From contig JBIQIQ010000028.1 in the NCBI GenBank assembly GCA_044507975.1, forward strand, positions 1 to 22,039: a stretch of DNA of 22,039 nt, in the 5' to 3' direction. A program made the translations under genes and the position numbers. The notes beneath the pieces were generated by a model. The model saw nothing but the letters and a program-made list of their open reading frames with translations. It searched no databases and was not told where the DNA came from. Source of the DNA: DASRWD01 sp044507975 (GTDB lineage Bacteria > Deinococcota > Deinococci > Deinococcales > Trueperaceae). Positions 13,366 to 20,994 of this stretch are shown one piece after another. How positions within the stretch are numbered: the first letter of the stretch is position 1; each line of letters opens with the position of its first letter.

Positions 13366-13412
13366 TATCATCCGAGAGGCGGGGCCTCGCTGCCCCGGTC
13401 ACCGGGCGGGAG
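13366..13412 (+). promoter_or_regulatory. Promoter and structured leader of the HerA-like gene
   Basis: TATCAT (13366-13371) is a good -10. The leader carries a 6-bp hairpin, CGGGGC/GCCCCG (13380-13385 and 13392-13397). A perfect odd palindrome CCCGGT-C-ACCGGG (13394-13406) overlaps it, and GGGAG (13408-13412) lies 4 nt before ATG 13417. The palindrome could be an operator or a structure near the ribosome site. GC-rich sequence makes chance dyads common. Confidence 0.4.
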
Positions 13413-13416
13413 CTGC

Positions 13417-15807
13417 ATGAGCGACTTCGAACGACTCGGATCCTTCTACCTGGGCGCCGCCGTCGACGACGCTCAGGACCTCACCGCGGAGCCCTTCCTC
13501 TACGACGCCTCCGACCTGACGACCCACGCCGTCATCGTCGGCATGACGGGCAGCGGCAAGACCGGCCTCGGGGTAGCGCTGATCGAGGAGGCCGCGATCG
13601 ACGGCGTACCCGTGCTCGTCGTGGACCCGAAGGGCGACATGGGCAACCTCGCCCTCACCTTCCCGCAGCTGTCGGCCGACGACTTCCGGCCCTGGCTCGA
13701 TGCGCGCGAGGCGGAGCGTGAGGGGACAGACCTGTCTGTCCATGCCGCTGACGTAGCGAGGAGCTGGCGCGAGGGCCTCGCGGCCTGGGGTCAGGACGGC
13801 GACCGCATCGAGACGTTGCGCCGCTCGGCGTCGGTGACCGTCTACACCCCCGGGTCCACGGCCGGGGTGCCGCTGTCGGTCCTGGGCTCGTTCGCCCCGC
13901 CGCCGGCCGCGGTCCTCTCCGACCCGGAGGCGCTGGGCGAGCGGCTCGGCGCCACGGCTGCCAGCCTGCTCACGCTGGTGGGCCGAGACCCCGACCCTCT
14001 CGGGAGGGACCACCTGCTCCTCGCCGCCGTCCTCGACCACGCCTGGCGCGCCGGCCGCGAGCTCACGCTCGCCGACCTCGTGCACGCCGTGCAGGCCCCG
14101 CCCGTGAAGCGGCTTGGCGTCCTCGACGTCGACACGATATTCCCCGTCGGCGACCGCACGAAGCTGGCCATGGCGCTCAACGCGCTGCTGGCGTCTCCGA
14201 GCTTCGAGGTCTGGACCCGCGGCGAGCCCCTGGACGTGCAGAGGCTCCTCTACGAGGACAGCGGCAAGCCCAGGGTGGCCGTGCTCACCGTTAGCCACCT
14301 CAGCGACGCCGAGCGCGAGTTCTTCCTCACCCTGCTGTTCTCCGAGGTCGTCGCGTGGACGCGGGCGCAGACCGGCACCGCGAGCCTCAGGGCGCTCCTG
14401 TACGTCGACGAGCTCTTCGGGATGATGCCCCCGGTGGCCGAGCCGCCCACCAAGCGTCCGCTGCTGACCCTCCTGAAGCAGGCTCGCGCCTTCGGCGTCG
14501 GGCTCGTCCTCTCGACGCAGAACCCGGTCGACCTGGACTACAAGGCCCTCTCCAACGCGGGCACGTGGTTCATAGGCCGCCTGCAGACCGAGCGCGACAA
14601 GCAGCGGTTGCTCGACGGGCTGCGCGCCGCGAGCGGGAGCGTCGACGCCGGCGCGCTCGCCCAGACCATCGCGTCGCTGCCCAAGCGGACCTTCGTGATG
14701 CGTTCCGTGCACGAGCCGGAGCCGGCCGTCTTCCAGACGCGCTGGGTCATGTCGTACCTGGCTGGACCGCTGTCGCGCGAGCAGATCGGCCGCCTCGGCG
14801 AGCTCGGCCTGAGCGCGGTCCCCGAGCCAGCGCGACCAGAACCGCCGTCTGCCCCTCCGCCCGAGAGGCGCGGCGGACCGGGGGCCGCGGCGCCTGGCGC
14901 CGGCACCAGGCCCGTGCTCCCCCACCACCTGCCGGAGGTCTTCGCTCCTCGCCTCGGCCGTGAGGACGTGCGTTACTACCCCTTCGTCCTCGGGGTGGCC
15001 GACGTGCTCTACCAGTCGAAGACGCACGGCGTCGACGAGGAGCGGCGCGTGTCGCTCCTCGTAGAGCCCACGAGCGGTCCGACGCCGCTGGAGTGGACGC
15101 GCGGGGAGGAGGCCGGCTTCGACCTCGACGAGGCCGGCCAGGACCCCGGCGCCGGCTCGACCTTCGCCAGCCTGCCCGACGTCGAGCTGACGGAGCGCGC
15201 CGTGCGCGGATGGCGCGAGCTCTACGAGCGTTGGTTGCGGACCGACGGCGCGCTGCGGCTGTGGCGCGACCCGACCTCCAAGCTGGTCTCCCGACCGGGC
15301 GAGGACGAGCAGGCGTTCAGGCTGCGGTGCGCCCAGGCGGCACGGGAGAAGCGCGACGAGGAGGTGGCCAAGCTCCGCGGCCGCTATGCATCGCGGATCG
15401 CCACGGTCGAGAGCCGCGTGATGCGCGCGGAGCAGGCCGTGTCCCGCGAGCAGCAGGACCTGCAGGGCAGGATCGTGAACACCGCCGGCTCCGTCCTGAG
15501 CACGGTCCTCGGCCGTGGGAGGTCGCTGTCTACGGCGCTGAACAGGGCCACGATGAGCGCCAAGGGCGTAGGCGACGTCCAGCGCGCGAAGGAGCGCCTG
15601 CAGGCCTCGCACCGGGAGCTCGACGACCTGCGGAGCGAGATGCTGGCGGAGGTCGAGGCGCTCCAGTCTCGCACCGTCCATCCGGAGGAGCTAGCGTTGG
15701 AGACGGTCGTGATCCGGCCCACCAGCCGGGACGTGGCGGTCCGGTTCCTGGGGATCGCCTGGGTGCCGCACGTCGAGGAAGGCGGCCGTTGGGTCAGGGC
15801 CCGCTGA
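13417..15807 (+). CDS. HerA-like P-loop ATPase (DUF853/DUF87-type ATP-binding protein)
   Basis: This is a 796-residue protein. An FtsK/HerA-type ATPase core occupies roughly 1-460. Walker A is G-M-T-G-S-G-K-T (42-49), V-V-D-P-K-G-D-M-G-N follows at about 68-77, and Walker B is L-L-Y-V-D-E-L-F (Asp331, Glu332). A downstream S-T-Q-N-P-V-D-L-D-Y resembles a sensor/arginine-bearing strand. A Pro-rich linker (about 470-500) leads to a C-terminal region with charged heptad-like helices (about 640-750) likely to form coiled coil. HerA-family ATPases are ring motors that move DNA, usually with the NurA nuclease, but no nuclease is adjacent here, so its partner and role are unknown. GGGAG sits 4 nt before ATG 13417. 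It diverges from polA and converges on lepB. Confidence 0.85.
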   Translation: MSDFERLGSFYLGAAVDDAQDLTAEPFLYDASDLTTHAVIVGMTGSGKTGLGVALIEEAAIDGVPVLVVDPKGDMGNLALTFPQLSADDFRPWLDAREAEREGTDLSVHAADVARSWREGLAAWGQDGDRIETLRRSASVTVYTPGSTAGVPLSVLGSFAPPPAAVLSDPEALGERLGATAASLLTLVGRDPDPLGRDHLLLAAVLDHAWRAGRELTLADLVHAVQAPPVKRLGVLDVDTIFPVGDRTKLAMALNALLASPSFEVWTRGEPLDVQRLLYEDSGKPRVAVLTVSHLSDAEREFFLTLLFSEVVAWTRAQTGTASLRALLYVDELFGMMPPVAEPPTKRPLLTLLKQARAFGVGLVLSTQNPVDLDYKALSNAGTWFIGRLQTERDKQRLLDGLRAASGSVDAGALAQTIASLPKRTFVMRSVHEPEPAVFQTRWVMSYLAGPLSREQIGRLGELGLSAVPEPARPEPPSAPPPERRGGPGAAAPGAGTRPVLPHHLPEVFAPRLGREDVRYYPFVLGVADVLYQSKTHGVDEERRVSLLVEPTSGPTPLEWTRGEEAGFDLDEAGQDPGAGSTFASLPDVELTERAVRGWRELYERWLRTDGALRLWRDPTSKLVSRPGEDEQAFRLRCAQAAREKRDEEVAKLRGRYASRIATVESRVMRAEQAVSREQQDLQGRIVNTAGSVLSTVLGRGRSLSTALNRATMSAKGVGDVQRAKERLQASHRELDDLRSEMLAEVEALQSRTVHPEELALETVVIRPTSRDVAVRFLGIAWVPHVEEGGRWVRAR

Positions 15808-15818
15808 GCGAGCTCAGC
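15803..15818. terminator. Dyad containing both convergent stop codons
   Basis: GCTGAG (15803-15808) and CTCAGC (15813-15818) pair perfectly around the tetraloop CGAG. The left arm contains the TGA of the HerA-like gene (15805-15807), and the right arm contains the reverse-strand TGA of lepB (15814-15816). It is short for a terminator and has no T-tract, but it is the only structure between two convergent genes 6 bp apart. Confidence 0.4.
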
Positions 15819-16761
15819 CCGCGGGGACGTCCGGGACGGCCTCGAACGCCTCTGGCGCGGGCAGCAAGCGCCAGTTCCAGCCGCCGTCGCGGCGCGGCGG
15901 CCAGATCACCGCGGTCGCCCGGCCGGCCACCGCGATCGCGTCGATGGGACCGAAGTACCGGGAGTCCTCGCTGCCGCTTGGCGAGCGGTTGTCGCCCATG
16001 ACGAAGTAGGTGCCCTCTGGCACGACCAGGTCGAGCACGACGGGTACGCCCTCCGGGGTCCCGGCCGGCACTTCGACGTTGTCGAGCACCCGACCGTAGA
16101 ACAGCTGCACCCGCGGGTCGTCGGCGTCCACCAGCCCACCGCCCAGCCGCGGCAACCAGTTCCCGCTGGCCGACATCTGGAAGCCGGCCACCATGCCGGC
16201 GACCCTGCCGTCCCTCACCACGACCTCCGGGAAGTCCACCTGAGCCACGCTGACGGTGCCGGCGTCGGTGATGAAGCCCTGATCGACTGGGTGGCCGTTG
16301 ACGTAGACCTGGCCCCTCTCGATGCGGACCCTGTCCCCGGGCTGGCCGATGACGCGCTTGATGTAGAAGTTGCGCCTGCCGGTCTCGATCGCCGTCGGGG
16401 CGTTCGCTGGCTCGCGGAGCACGACCACCGCGCCGCGCTCGTACTCGCCCAGCGCTCCCGCCCGACGGAGCCAGGTGTCGAACTTCGGGATGAACACCCG
16501 GTCTCCCGTGAGCAGCGACCGCAGGAGGTTCCCCCGGCCGACGCCGCCGTCGAGGTTCGGCTCCATGGAGCTGCCGACGACGCCGACGGTGGTGAACACG
16601 AAGGTGACCACGAGGTAGGCGATGGCCAGCGCCTCGGCGTAGCCGCGGACCTCCCGCCAGAACCTGCCCTGCCACGTGGAGGGCGCCGCCGGCTTGACGG
16701 CCGCCTTCGCCGTTCGGACGCTCGTTCGCGCCGCTTCCGGCGGCGTGCTGGTATCTGGCAT
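15814..16761 (-). CDS. lepB: Signal peptidase I
   Basis: This 315-residue membrane serine protease cleaves signal peptides from exported proteins. It has a cytoplasmic N-terminal ~40 residues and one membrane helix (about 42-63), with the catalytic domain outside the membrane. Family boxes are visible. G-S-S-M-E-P carries the nucleophile (Ser65). F-Y-I-K-R-V-I-G-Q-P-G-D carries the general-base lysine (Lys135). A C-terminal M-G-D-N-R-S-P-S-G-S-E-D-S-R-Y-F-G segment is also present. About 30 residues after box B (LDGGVGRGNLLRSLLTGDRV) exceed the E. coli layout, and there is a large central beta insertion (about 160-215). ATG 16761 is preferred over ATG 16815 because a TANNNT box lies 8 nt upstream of it. 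It would process exported products such as the TPR and beta-sandwich proteins nearby. Confidence 0.94.
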   Translation of the reverse strand: MPDTSTPPEAARTSVRTAKAAVKPAAPSTWQGRFWREVRGYAEALAIAYLVVTFVFTTVGVVGSSMEPNLDGGVGRGNLLRSLLTGDRVFIPKFDTWLRRAGALGEYERGAVVVLREPANAPTAIETGRRNFYIKRVIGQPGDRVRIERGQVYVNGHPVDQGFITDAGTVSVAQVDFPEVVVRDGRVAGMVAGFQMSASGNWLPRLGGGLVDADDPRVQLFYGRVLDNVEVPAGTPEGVPVVLDLVVPEGTYFVMGDNRSPSGSEDSRYFGPIDAIAVAGRATAVIWPPRRDGGWNWRLLPAPEAFEAVPDVPAG

Positions 16762-16769
16762 GACGCGAC

Positions 16770-16775
16770 AGGTTA
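16770..16775 (-). promoter_or_regulatory. -10 box of lepB
   Basis: TAACCT (16775-16770, minus strand) ends 8 nt before ATG 16761, giving a leaderless or nearly leaderless transcript. There is no Shine-Dalgarno between them. No -35 is evident. Confidence 0.4.
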
Positions 16776-16831
16776 CCGCGCGCGTCGGCGGGAGGTGGTG
16801 TGGCGATGCCGCCACGAGCGCCCTCCGAGTG

Positions 16832-16846
16832 CCTTAGAATCTAAGG
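16832..16846 (+). promoter_or_regulatory. Palindrome over the -10 box of the radical SAM gene
   Basis: CCTTAGA-A-TCTAAGG is a perfect 7-1-7 palindrome ending 1 nt before ATG 16848. It contains TAGAAT (16835-16840), a TANNNT box 7 nt upstream of the start, so this is a leaderless promoter overlapped by a dyad. A repressor bound here would cover both the -10 and the transcript start. The binding protein is unknown. Confidence 0.55.
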
Positions 16847-16847
16847 T

Positions 16848-17939
16848 ATGGCGAGCGCCGACGGCGGCAGGCCGGGTCCCCACTTCGCGCATCGCGGCCG
16901 CGGGGTGAGCCTGAACACGGGCAACCGCTTCACGGGCCGCGAGATCGAGCTCGATCCCGACGAGGTCACGGAGGACGACCTCAAGGTCCGCACCCGCTAC
17001 CTCGACGACACCTCCCGCACCATCGTCGCCACCAACGCGAGCTCCGACATCGGCTTCGACGTCAGCATCAACCCTTACCGCGGCTGCGAGCATGGCTGCA
17101 GCTACTGCTACGCTCGCCCCACGCACGAGAACCTCGGCTTCTCGGCCGGGCTCGACTTCGAGCGCATCGTCCTGGTCAAGCGCGACGCGCCGCGCCTGCT
17201 CGAGGAGCGCCTGATGTCGCCGCGCTGGAAGCCGCAGGTGATCGCCATCTCGGGCGTGACCGACCCCTACCAGCCGATCGAGCGCAAGCTCGGCATCACC
17301 CGAGGCGTGCTCGAGGTGCTGGCGCGCTTCCGCAACCCGGTCGGCCTGATCACCAAGAACGCGCTCGTCACGCGCGACCTCGACGTGCTGGCCGACATGG
17401 CCGCCTGGAACGGCGCCAGCGTGTACCTGTCCGTGACCACCCTCGACGAATCGCTCAGGGCCAAGCTGGAGCCGCGGACCAGCACCATCTCCGAGCGGCT
17501 GCGGGCGATCTCCGAGCTCGCCGGCGCCGGCGTGCCGGTGGGGGTCAACGTGGCACCGATCATCCCCGGCCTCACCGACCACGAGGTGCCGGACATCCTG
17601 GCCGCCGCAGCCAAGGCGGGCGCCAGGCAGGCCGGCTACACGGTGCTCAGGCTCCCTGGCGCGGTGGCGACGCTGTTCGAGGAGTGGCTCGAGGCCCACT
17701 ATCCCCTACGCAAGCAGAAGGTGCTCGGCCGGGTGAGGGAGTCGCACGCTGGCGCCCTCTCCGACCCGGTGTTCGGGCGCAGGATGCGAGGCCACGGCGC
17801 GCACGCCGAGCAGGTGCGGGAGCTGTTCCACCTGGCGTGCAGGCGCCTTGGCATCGACCGCGATAGGTACCCCGATCTCGAGACCTCGCAGTTCCGGCGA
17901 CCAGGGTCCCCAGAGCAGCCCTCGCTGTTCGGTCCGTGA
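16848..17939 (+). CDS. Radical SAM protein, PA0069/SplB-like family
   Basis: This 363-residue cytosolic iron-sulfur enzyme has the radical SAM cluster motif C-E-H-G-C-S-Y-C (Cys80, Cys84, Cys87) within N-P-Y-R-G-C-E-H-G-C-S-Y-C-Y-A-R-P. This is the form typical of the COG1533/PA0069 group, which is distantly related to spore photoproduct lyase. S-G-V-T-D-P-Y-Q-P-I-E (about 134-144), L-I-T-K-N (164-168) and a V-N-V-A-P-I-I-P-G-L segment (about 232-241) follow family positions. The reaction is not established for this family. A DNA or nucleotide photoproduct role is only suggested by relationship. The tail ends P-S-L-F-G-P, vaguely like a clamp-binding motif. The start ATG 16848 is fixed by a TAGAAT box 7 nt upstream. 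It diverges from lepB and is followed 16 bp later by the exported beta-sandwich gene. Confidence 0.88.
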   Translation: MASADGGRPGPHFAHRGRGVSLNTGNRFTGREIELDPDEVTEDDLKVRTRYLDDTSRTIVATNASSDIGFDVSINPYRGCEHGCSYCYARPTHENLGFSAGLDFERIVLVKRDAPRLLEERLMSPRWKPQVIAISGVTDPYQPIERKLGITRGVLEVLARFRNPVGLITKNALVTRDLDVLADMAAWNGASVYLSVTTLDESLRAKLEPRTSTISERLRAISELAGAGVPVGVNVAPIIPGLTDHEVPDILAAAAKAGARQAGYTVLRLPGAVATLFEEWLEAHYPLRKQKVLGRVRESHAGALSDPVFGRRMRGHGAHAEQVRELFHLACRRLGIDRDRYPDLETSQFRRPGSPEQPSLFGP

Positions 17940-17944
17940 GCGAG

Positions 17945-17950
17945 TAGTCT
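17945..17950 (+). promoter_or_regulatory. Leaderless -10 box of the exported beta-sandwich gene
   Basis: TAGTCT (17945-17950) lies 5 nt before GTG 17956, just after the radical SAM stop (17937-17939). No Shine-Dalgarno precedes the GTG. The gene can therefore be transcribed on its own as well as by read-through. Confidence 0.4.
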
Positions 17951-17955
17951 GGATC

Positions 17956-18762
17956 GTGCCCACACGACAGAACCTCCTACGGCGCCTGGCGCTCGTCGCG
18001 GCCCTGCTCGCCGCGGCTACCGTCGCGCTCGCCCAGCAGCCGCTCGTCGTGCCCCACTACTACGCCTTCCAGCTCGCCGAGCTGCAGCCGGGCGCGGAGG
18101 TGGCGGGCGAGCTCACGGAGAGCGACGGTCAGAACTTCAAGGACGGCAGCCGCGTCGACCTCTACGTGCTGGGCGCCGTCGCTGGGGAGCTGGAGTCGGT
18201 GAGGGTCGTAAGCGGCGCTTTCGAGCCGGTCGTCAGCGTCTTCGGCCCCGACGGCAGCCTCATGGCCTACGCCGACTACGGGCCCGCCTTCGGTGACGTC
18301 ACGGCCACCTTCACGGCTTCGGCGTCGGGCCGCCACGTCGTGGTCGTCAGCGGTTGGTCCGACTACGACCTCGGCGGGTACACCGTCACCCGGGTCCAGA
18401 CGACCGGCGGGGCCGGCAGCGCCGAGCCCGTGACCCTCCCGTTCGCGGTCGAGTCGCTCATCACGGTCGACATGGCCCCGCTGCCCGGCGGCTACGGGGG
18501 CGGCGCGGAGCTCTTCAGCTTCGCCGTCGAGGAGGAGACGCTGCTGGTCGCCTCGATGTCCTCCGTCATGCTCGACGCGGTCCTCACCCTGTTCGACGAC
18601 GCCGGCGACGTCGTGGCGCGCAACGACGACGACGGCTACTCCACCGACGCGATGCTAGTCGCCCTTCTCGAGCCTGGCAGCTACGTGATCGCGGCCAGCA
18701 CCTACTTCTCCGGCGAGGCTGGCGACTACTCCCTGAGGCTGGAGACCTACTTCCCGCGCTGA
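17956..18762 (+). CDS. Exported protein with two PPC-like beta-sandwich domains
   Basis: This 268-residue protein has a classic signal peptide: R-R at 9-10, a hydrophobic stretch to about 24, and A-L-A before Gln27 as the likely cleavage site. The mature part looks like two pre-peptidase C-terminal (PPC) type domains. The first runs about 45-147, with P-V-V-S-V-F-G-P-D-G and G-R-H-V-V-V-V-S-G. The second runs about 165-263, with D-A-V-L-T-L-F-D-D-A-G-D-V-V, N-D-D-D-G-Y and G-S-Y-V-I-A-A-S-T-Y. The D-D/D-x-D loops may bind calcium. PPC domains usually accompany secreted proteases or surface proteins. No catalytic domain is attached, so its job is unknown. GTG 17956 is chosen because the signal peptide starts there and a TANNNT box precedes it. 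rarA follows 7 bp later. Confidence 0.83.
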   Translation: MPTRQNLLRRLALVAALLAAATVALAQQPLVVPHYYAFQLAELQPGAEVAGELTESDGQNFKDGSRVDLYVLGAVAGELESVRVVSGAFEPVVSVFGPDGSLMAYADYGPAFGDVTATFTASASGRHVVVVSGWSDYDLGGYTVTRVQTTGGAGSAEPVTLPFAVESLITVDMAPLPGGYGGGAELFSFAVEEETLLVASMSSVMLDAVLTLFDDAGDVVARNDDDGYSTDAMLVALLEPGSYVIAASTYFSGEAGDYSLRLETYFPR

Positions 18763-18769
18763 GAGCGGC

Positions 18770-20980
18770 ATGACGGGGCCGCGCCAGTCCGGACTCTTCA
18801 GCGGGTCTGCCAGCGAACCGCTCGCGGCGCGCATGCGCCCCCGCACCCTCGACGAGTTCATCGGCCAGGACCGCATCGTAGGTCCTGGCCGCCTCCTGCG
18901 GCGCGCGATCCAGGCCGACCAGCTCAGCTCCGTGATCTTCTACGGGCCTCCGGGCACCGGCAAGACGACGCTGGCGCGGGTGATCGCGAACACCACCAGG
19001 GCGGACTTCCTGGCGATCAACGCGGTGCTGGCCGGGGTGAAGGACATCCGGGAGGCCGTCGCGCGGGCGCAGGCGACCCGCGAGGCGGGTCGCCGGACCA
19101 TCCTCTTCGTCGACGAGGTGCACCGCTTCAACAAGGCGCAGCAGGACGCCCTCCTGCCGTGGGTCGAGAACGGCACCGTCGTCCTCATCGGCGCGACGAC
19201 CGAGAACCCGTACTTCGAGGTCAACAAGGCGTTGCTCTCGCGCAGCCGGGTCTTCGAGCTGACGCCCTTGGACGAGGACGACCTGCGCGCCGTGGCCGCC
19301 CAGGCGCTGGGCGACCCGGAGAGGGGCTACGGGCGACTCGACGTCGTGCTCGAGGAGGACGCCCTCGACCACCTCGTCAACGTCGCGAACGGTGACGCGA
19401 GGGCGCTCCTGAACGCCCTGGAGCTGGCGGTCGAGACGACCCCGGCCGCCTCCTCGGGCACCGTCACGATCACGCGGGAGGTCGCCGAGGAGTCGATACA
19501 GCGGCGCGCCGTGCTCTACGACAAGGAGGGCGACGCCCACTTCGACACGATCAGCGCGTTCATCAAGAGCGTGCGAGGCTCGGACCCCGACGCCGCCCTC
19601 TACTGGCTGGCGAAGATGGTCTACGCCGGCGAGGACCCGCGCTTCATCATGCGGCGACTGCTCATCCTCGCCAGCGAGGACGTCGGCCTCGCCGACCCGG
19701 GGGCGCTGGCCGCGGTCGCGGCGGCCGCGCAGGCGTTCGACTACGTGGGGCTGCCGGAGGGCCGGTTCCACCTGTCGCAGGCCACCCTCCACCTCGCCAC
19801 CGCGCCGAAGAGCAACTCGACGCTCGCGTTCTTCGACGCCCTCGCGGCCGTCGAGCGCGAGCGCGAGGCGGAGGTGCCCGACCACCTCAAGGACGCCAAC
19901 CGCGACGCCGAGGGCCTCGGTCACGGTGAGGGCTACCTCTACCCGCACGCCTACCGGGACCACTGGGTGGCGCAGCAGTACCTGCCGGACACCCTTCAGG
20001 GCAAGGTCTTCTACCAGCCGAGCGCGGTGGGCCACGAGGCGACGATCCGCACCGAGGTGATGCGCCGGCGCGAGGCGCAGCTCGCCGCCATGCTCGAGGC
20101 CGAGGACGAGCCCCGCGCTCCGCCTCGCGCGCCTCGGCGCCCCGTGGGTGAGCGGGCGGTGGAGCGCTGGCTCGAGCGCACGGTCTCCCGCGCCGGCGAG
20201 CGGCTCGCATCCGTCCGCGAGCAGGTGTTCGCTCTGGCGGCCCCGCGCAAGGACGACGTCGTGCTCGACCTCGCTGCCGGCACGGGCCTGCTGACGTGGG
20301 AGGCGCTGAGGCGCGTTCCGGACGGACAGGTCTGGGCACTCGCGGCCAGCGAGCGAGACGCTGAAGCGCTCCTGCAGGCAGCTGGCTCCCTCCCGGAGCT
20401 GCACCGGCCCAGCGTCGCCATCGGCGAGCCGGCTCGGGCCTACGAGGCCGTGAGCGAGGCCGCCCGGCGCGAAACTACGACCGCGCCGGCGTTCGACCTC
20501 GTCGTCGGTCGCGGCGCCCTGTCGGCGTCGGGCGAACAGGTGCTCCACCAGGTCGCGCTCCTGCTCGCTCCCGCGGGCCGGGTGGTGCTGGCGGAGGTCG
20601 ACCGCGGCAGGACGCAGAGGCTCTACCGGCTCGTGGAGCTCGACGGCGAGCTCGCGGCCGAGGTAGCGGCCGCCGAGGAAGCGATCTACGCTGACGAGGC
20701 CGCCGACGACGAGAGCCTGTTGGCCGCCGCTGCCGCCGCTGGGCTGCAGGGCGCGAGGCTCGACCGGCGCCGACTAGCCACCCGCGAGACCCTGCCGCGC
20801 CGCACCGTCGAGGGCTGGTTCGCGAGCGGCGCCGGTAGTCGCAGCTACGCCGACCATCTCGCTGGACGCCTCGGTCCCGACGCCATCGAGCGGGTGAGGT
20901 CCGCGTTCCTCACCCAGCTGGCCGACCGGGAGTCGGCTTGGGAGGTCACCTACCTCTTCCTGACCGCGACCGCGTCCTGA
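18770..20980 (+). CDS. rarA: RarA/MgsA AAA+ ATPase fused to a methyltransferase-like domain
   Basis: This is a 736-residue fusion. Residues 1-445 are a complete RarA (MgsA/WRNIP1 family, clamp-loader-like, acting at stalled forks and gaps). It has P-L-A-A-R-M-R-P, Walker A G-P-P-G-T-G-K-T (59-66), Walker B F-V-D-E-V-H-R-F (Asp115, Glu116), sensor 1 G-A-T-T-E-N-P (141-147), arginines in L-L-S-R-S-R (156-160) and the tetramer domain S-E-D-V-G-L-A-D-P...K-S-N-S. A Pro/Arg linker (446-460) leads to a class I Rossmann methyltransferase-like region (about 494-736) with a motif-I match D-L-A-A-G-T-G (500-506), F-D-L-V-V-G-R-G (575-582) and a C-terminal W-E-V-T-Y-L-F. From memory, a RarA-plus-unknown-domain fusion of this length is known in cyanobacteria. 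Whether the domain methylates anything is unknown. GAGAG precedes ATG 18770, 7 bp after the exported-protein stop. Confidence 0.88.
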   Translation: MTGPRQSGLFSGSASEPLAARMRPRTLDEFIGQDRIVGPGRLLRRAIQADQLSSVIFYGPPGTGKTTLARVIANTTRADFLAINAVLAGVKDIREAVARAQATREAGRRTILFVDEVHRFNKAQQDALLPWVENGTVVLIGATTENPYFEVNKALLSRSRVFELTPLDEDDLRAVAAQALGDPERGYGRLDVVLEEDALDHLVNVANGDARALLNALELAVETTPAASSGTVTITREVAEESIQRRAVLYDKEGDAHFDTISAFIKSVRGSDPDAALYWLAKMVYAGEDPRFIMRRLLILASEDVGLADPGALAAVAAAAQAFDYVGLPEGRFHLSQATLHLATAPKSNSTLAFFDALAAVEREREAEVPDHLKDANRDAEGLGHGEGYLYPHAYRDHWVAQQYLPDTLQGKVFYQPSAVGHEATIRTEVMRRREAQLAAMLEAEDEPRAPPRAPRRPVGERAVERWLERTVSRAGERLASVREQVFALAAPRKDDVVLDLAAGTGLLTWEALRRVPDGQVWALAASERDAEALLQAAGSLPELHRPSVAIGEPARAYEAVSEAARRETTTAPAFDLVVGRGALSASGEQVLHQVALLLAPAGRVVLAEVDRGRTQRLYRLVELDGELAAEVAAAEEAIYADEAADDESLLAAAAAAGLQGARLDRRRLATRETLPRRTVEGWFASGAGSRSYADHLAGRLGPDAIERVRSAFLTQLADRESAWEVTYLFLTATAS

Positions 20981-20994
20981 GCGCGGACACCCTC

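Noticed and set aside
13399..15681. A 760-codon open frame antisense to the HerA-like gene
   Set aside because: It is rich in Arg, Ala, Gly and His with no domain, and mirrors a well-supported gene. Long antisense frames are expected at this GC content. The same applies to those at 7082-9115, 18584-20548 and 12084-13721.
16762..16815. ATG 16815 as the lepB start (18 extra residues)
   Set aside because: The extension crosses the candidate lepB -10 box, and the signal peptidase N-terminus is already complete from ATG 16761.
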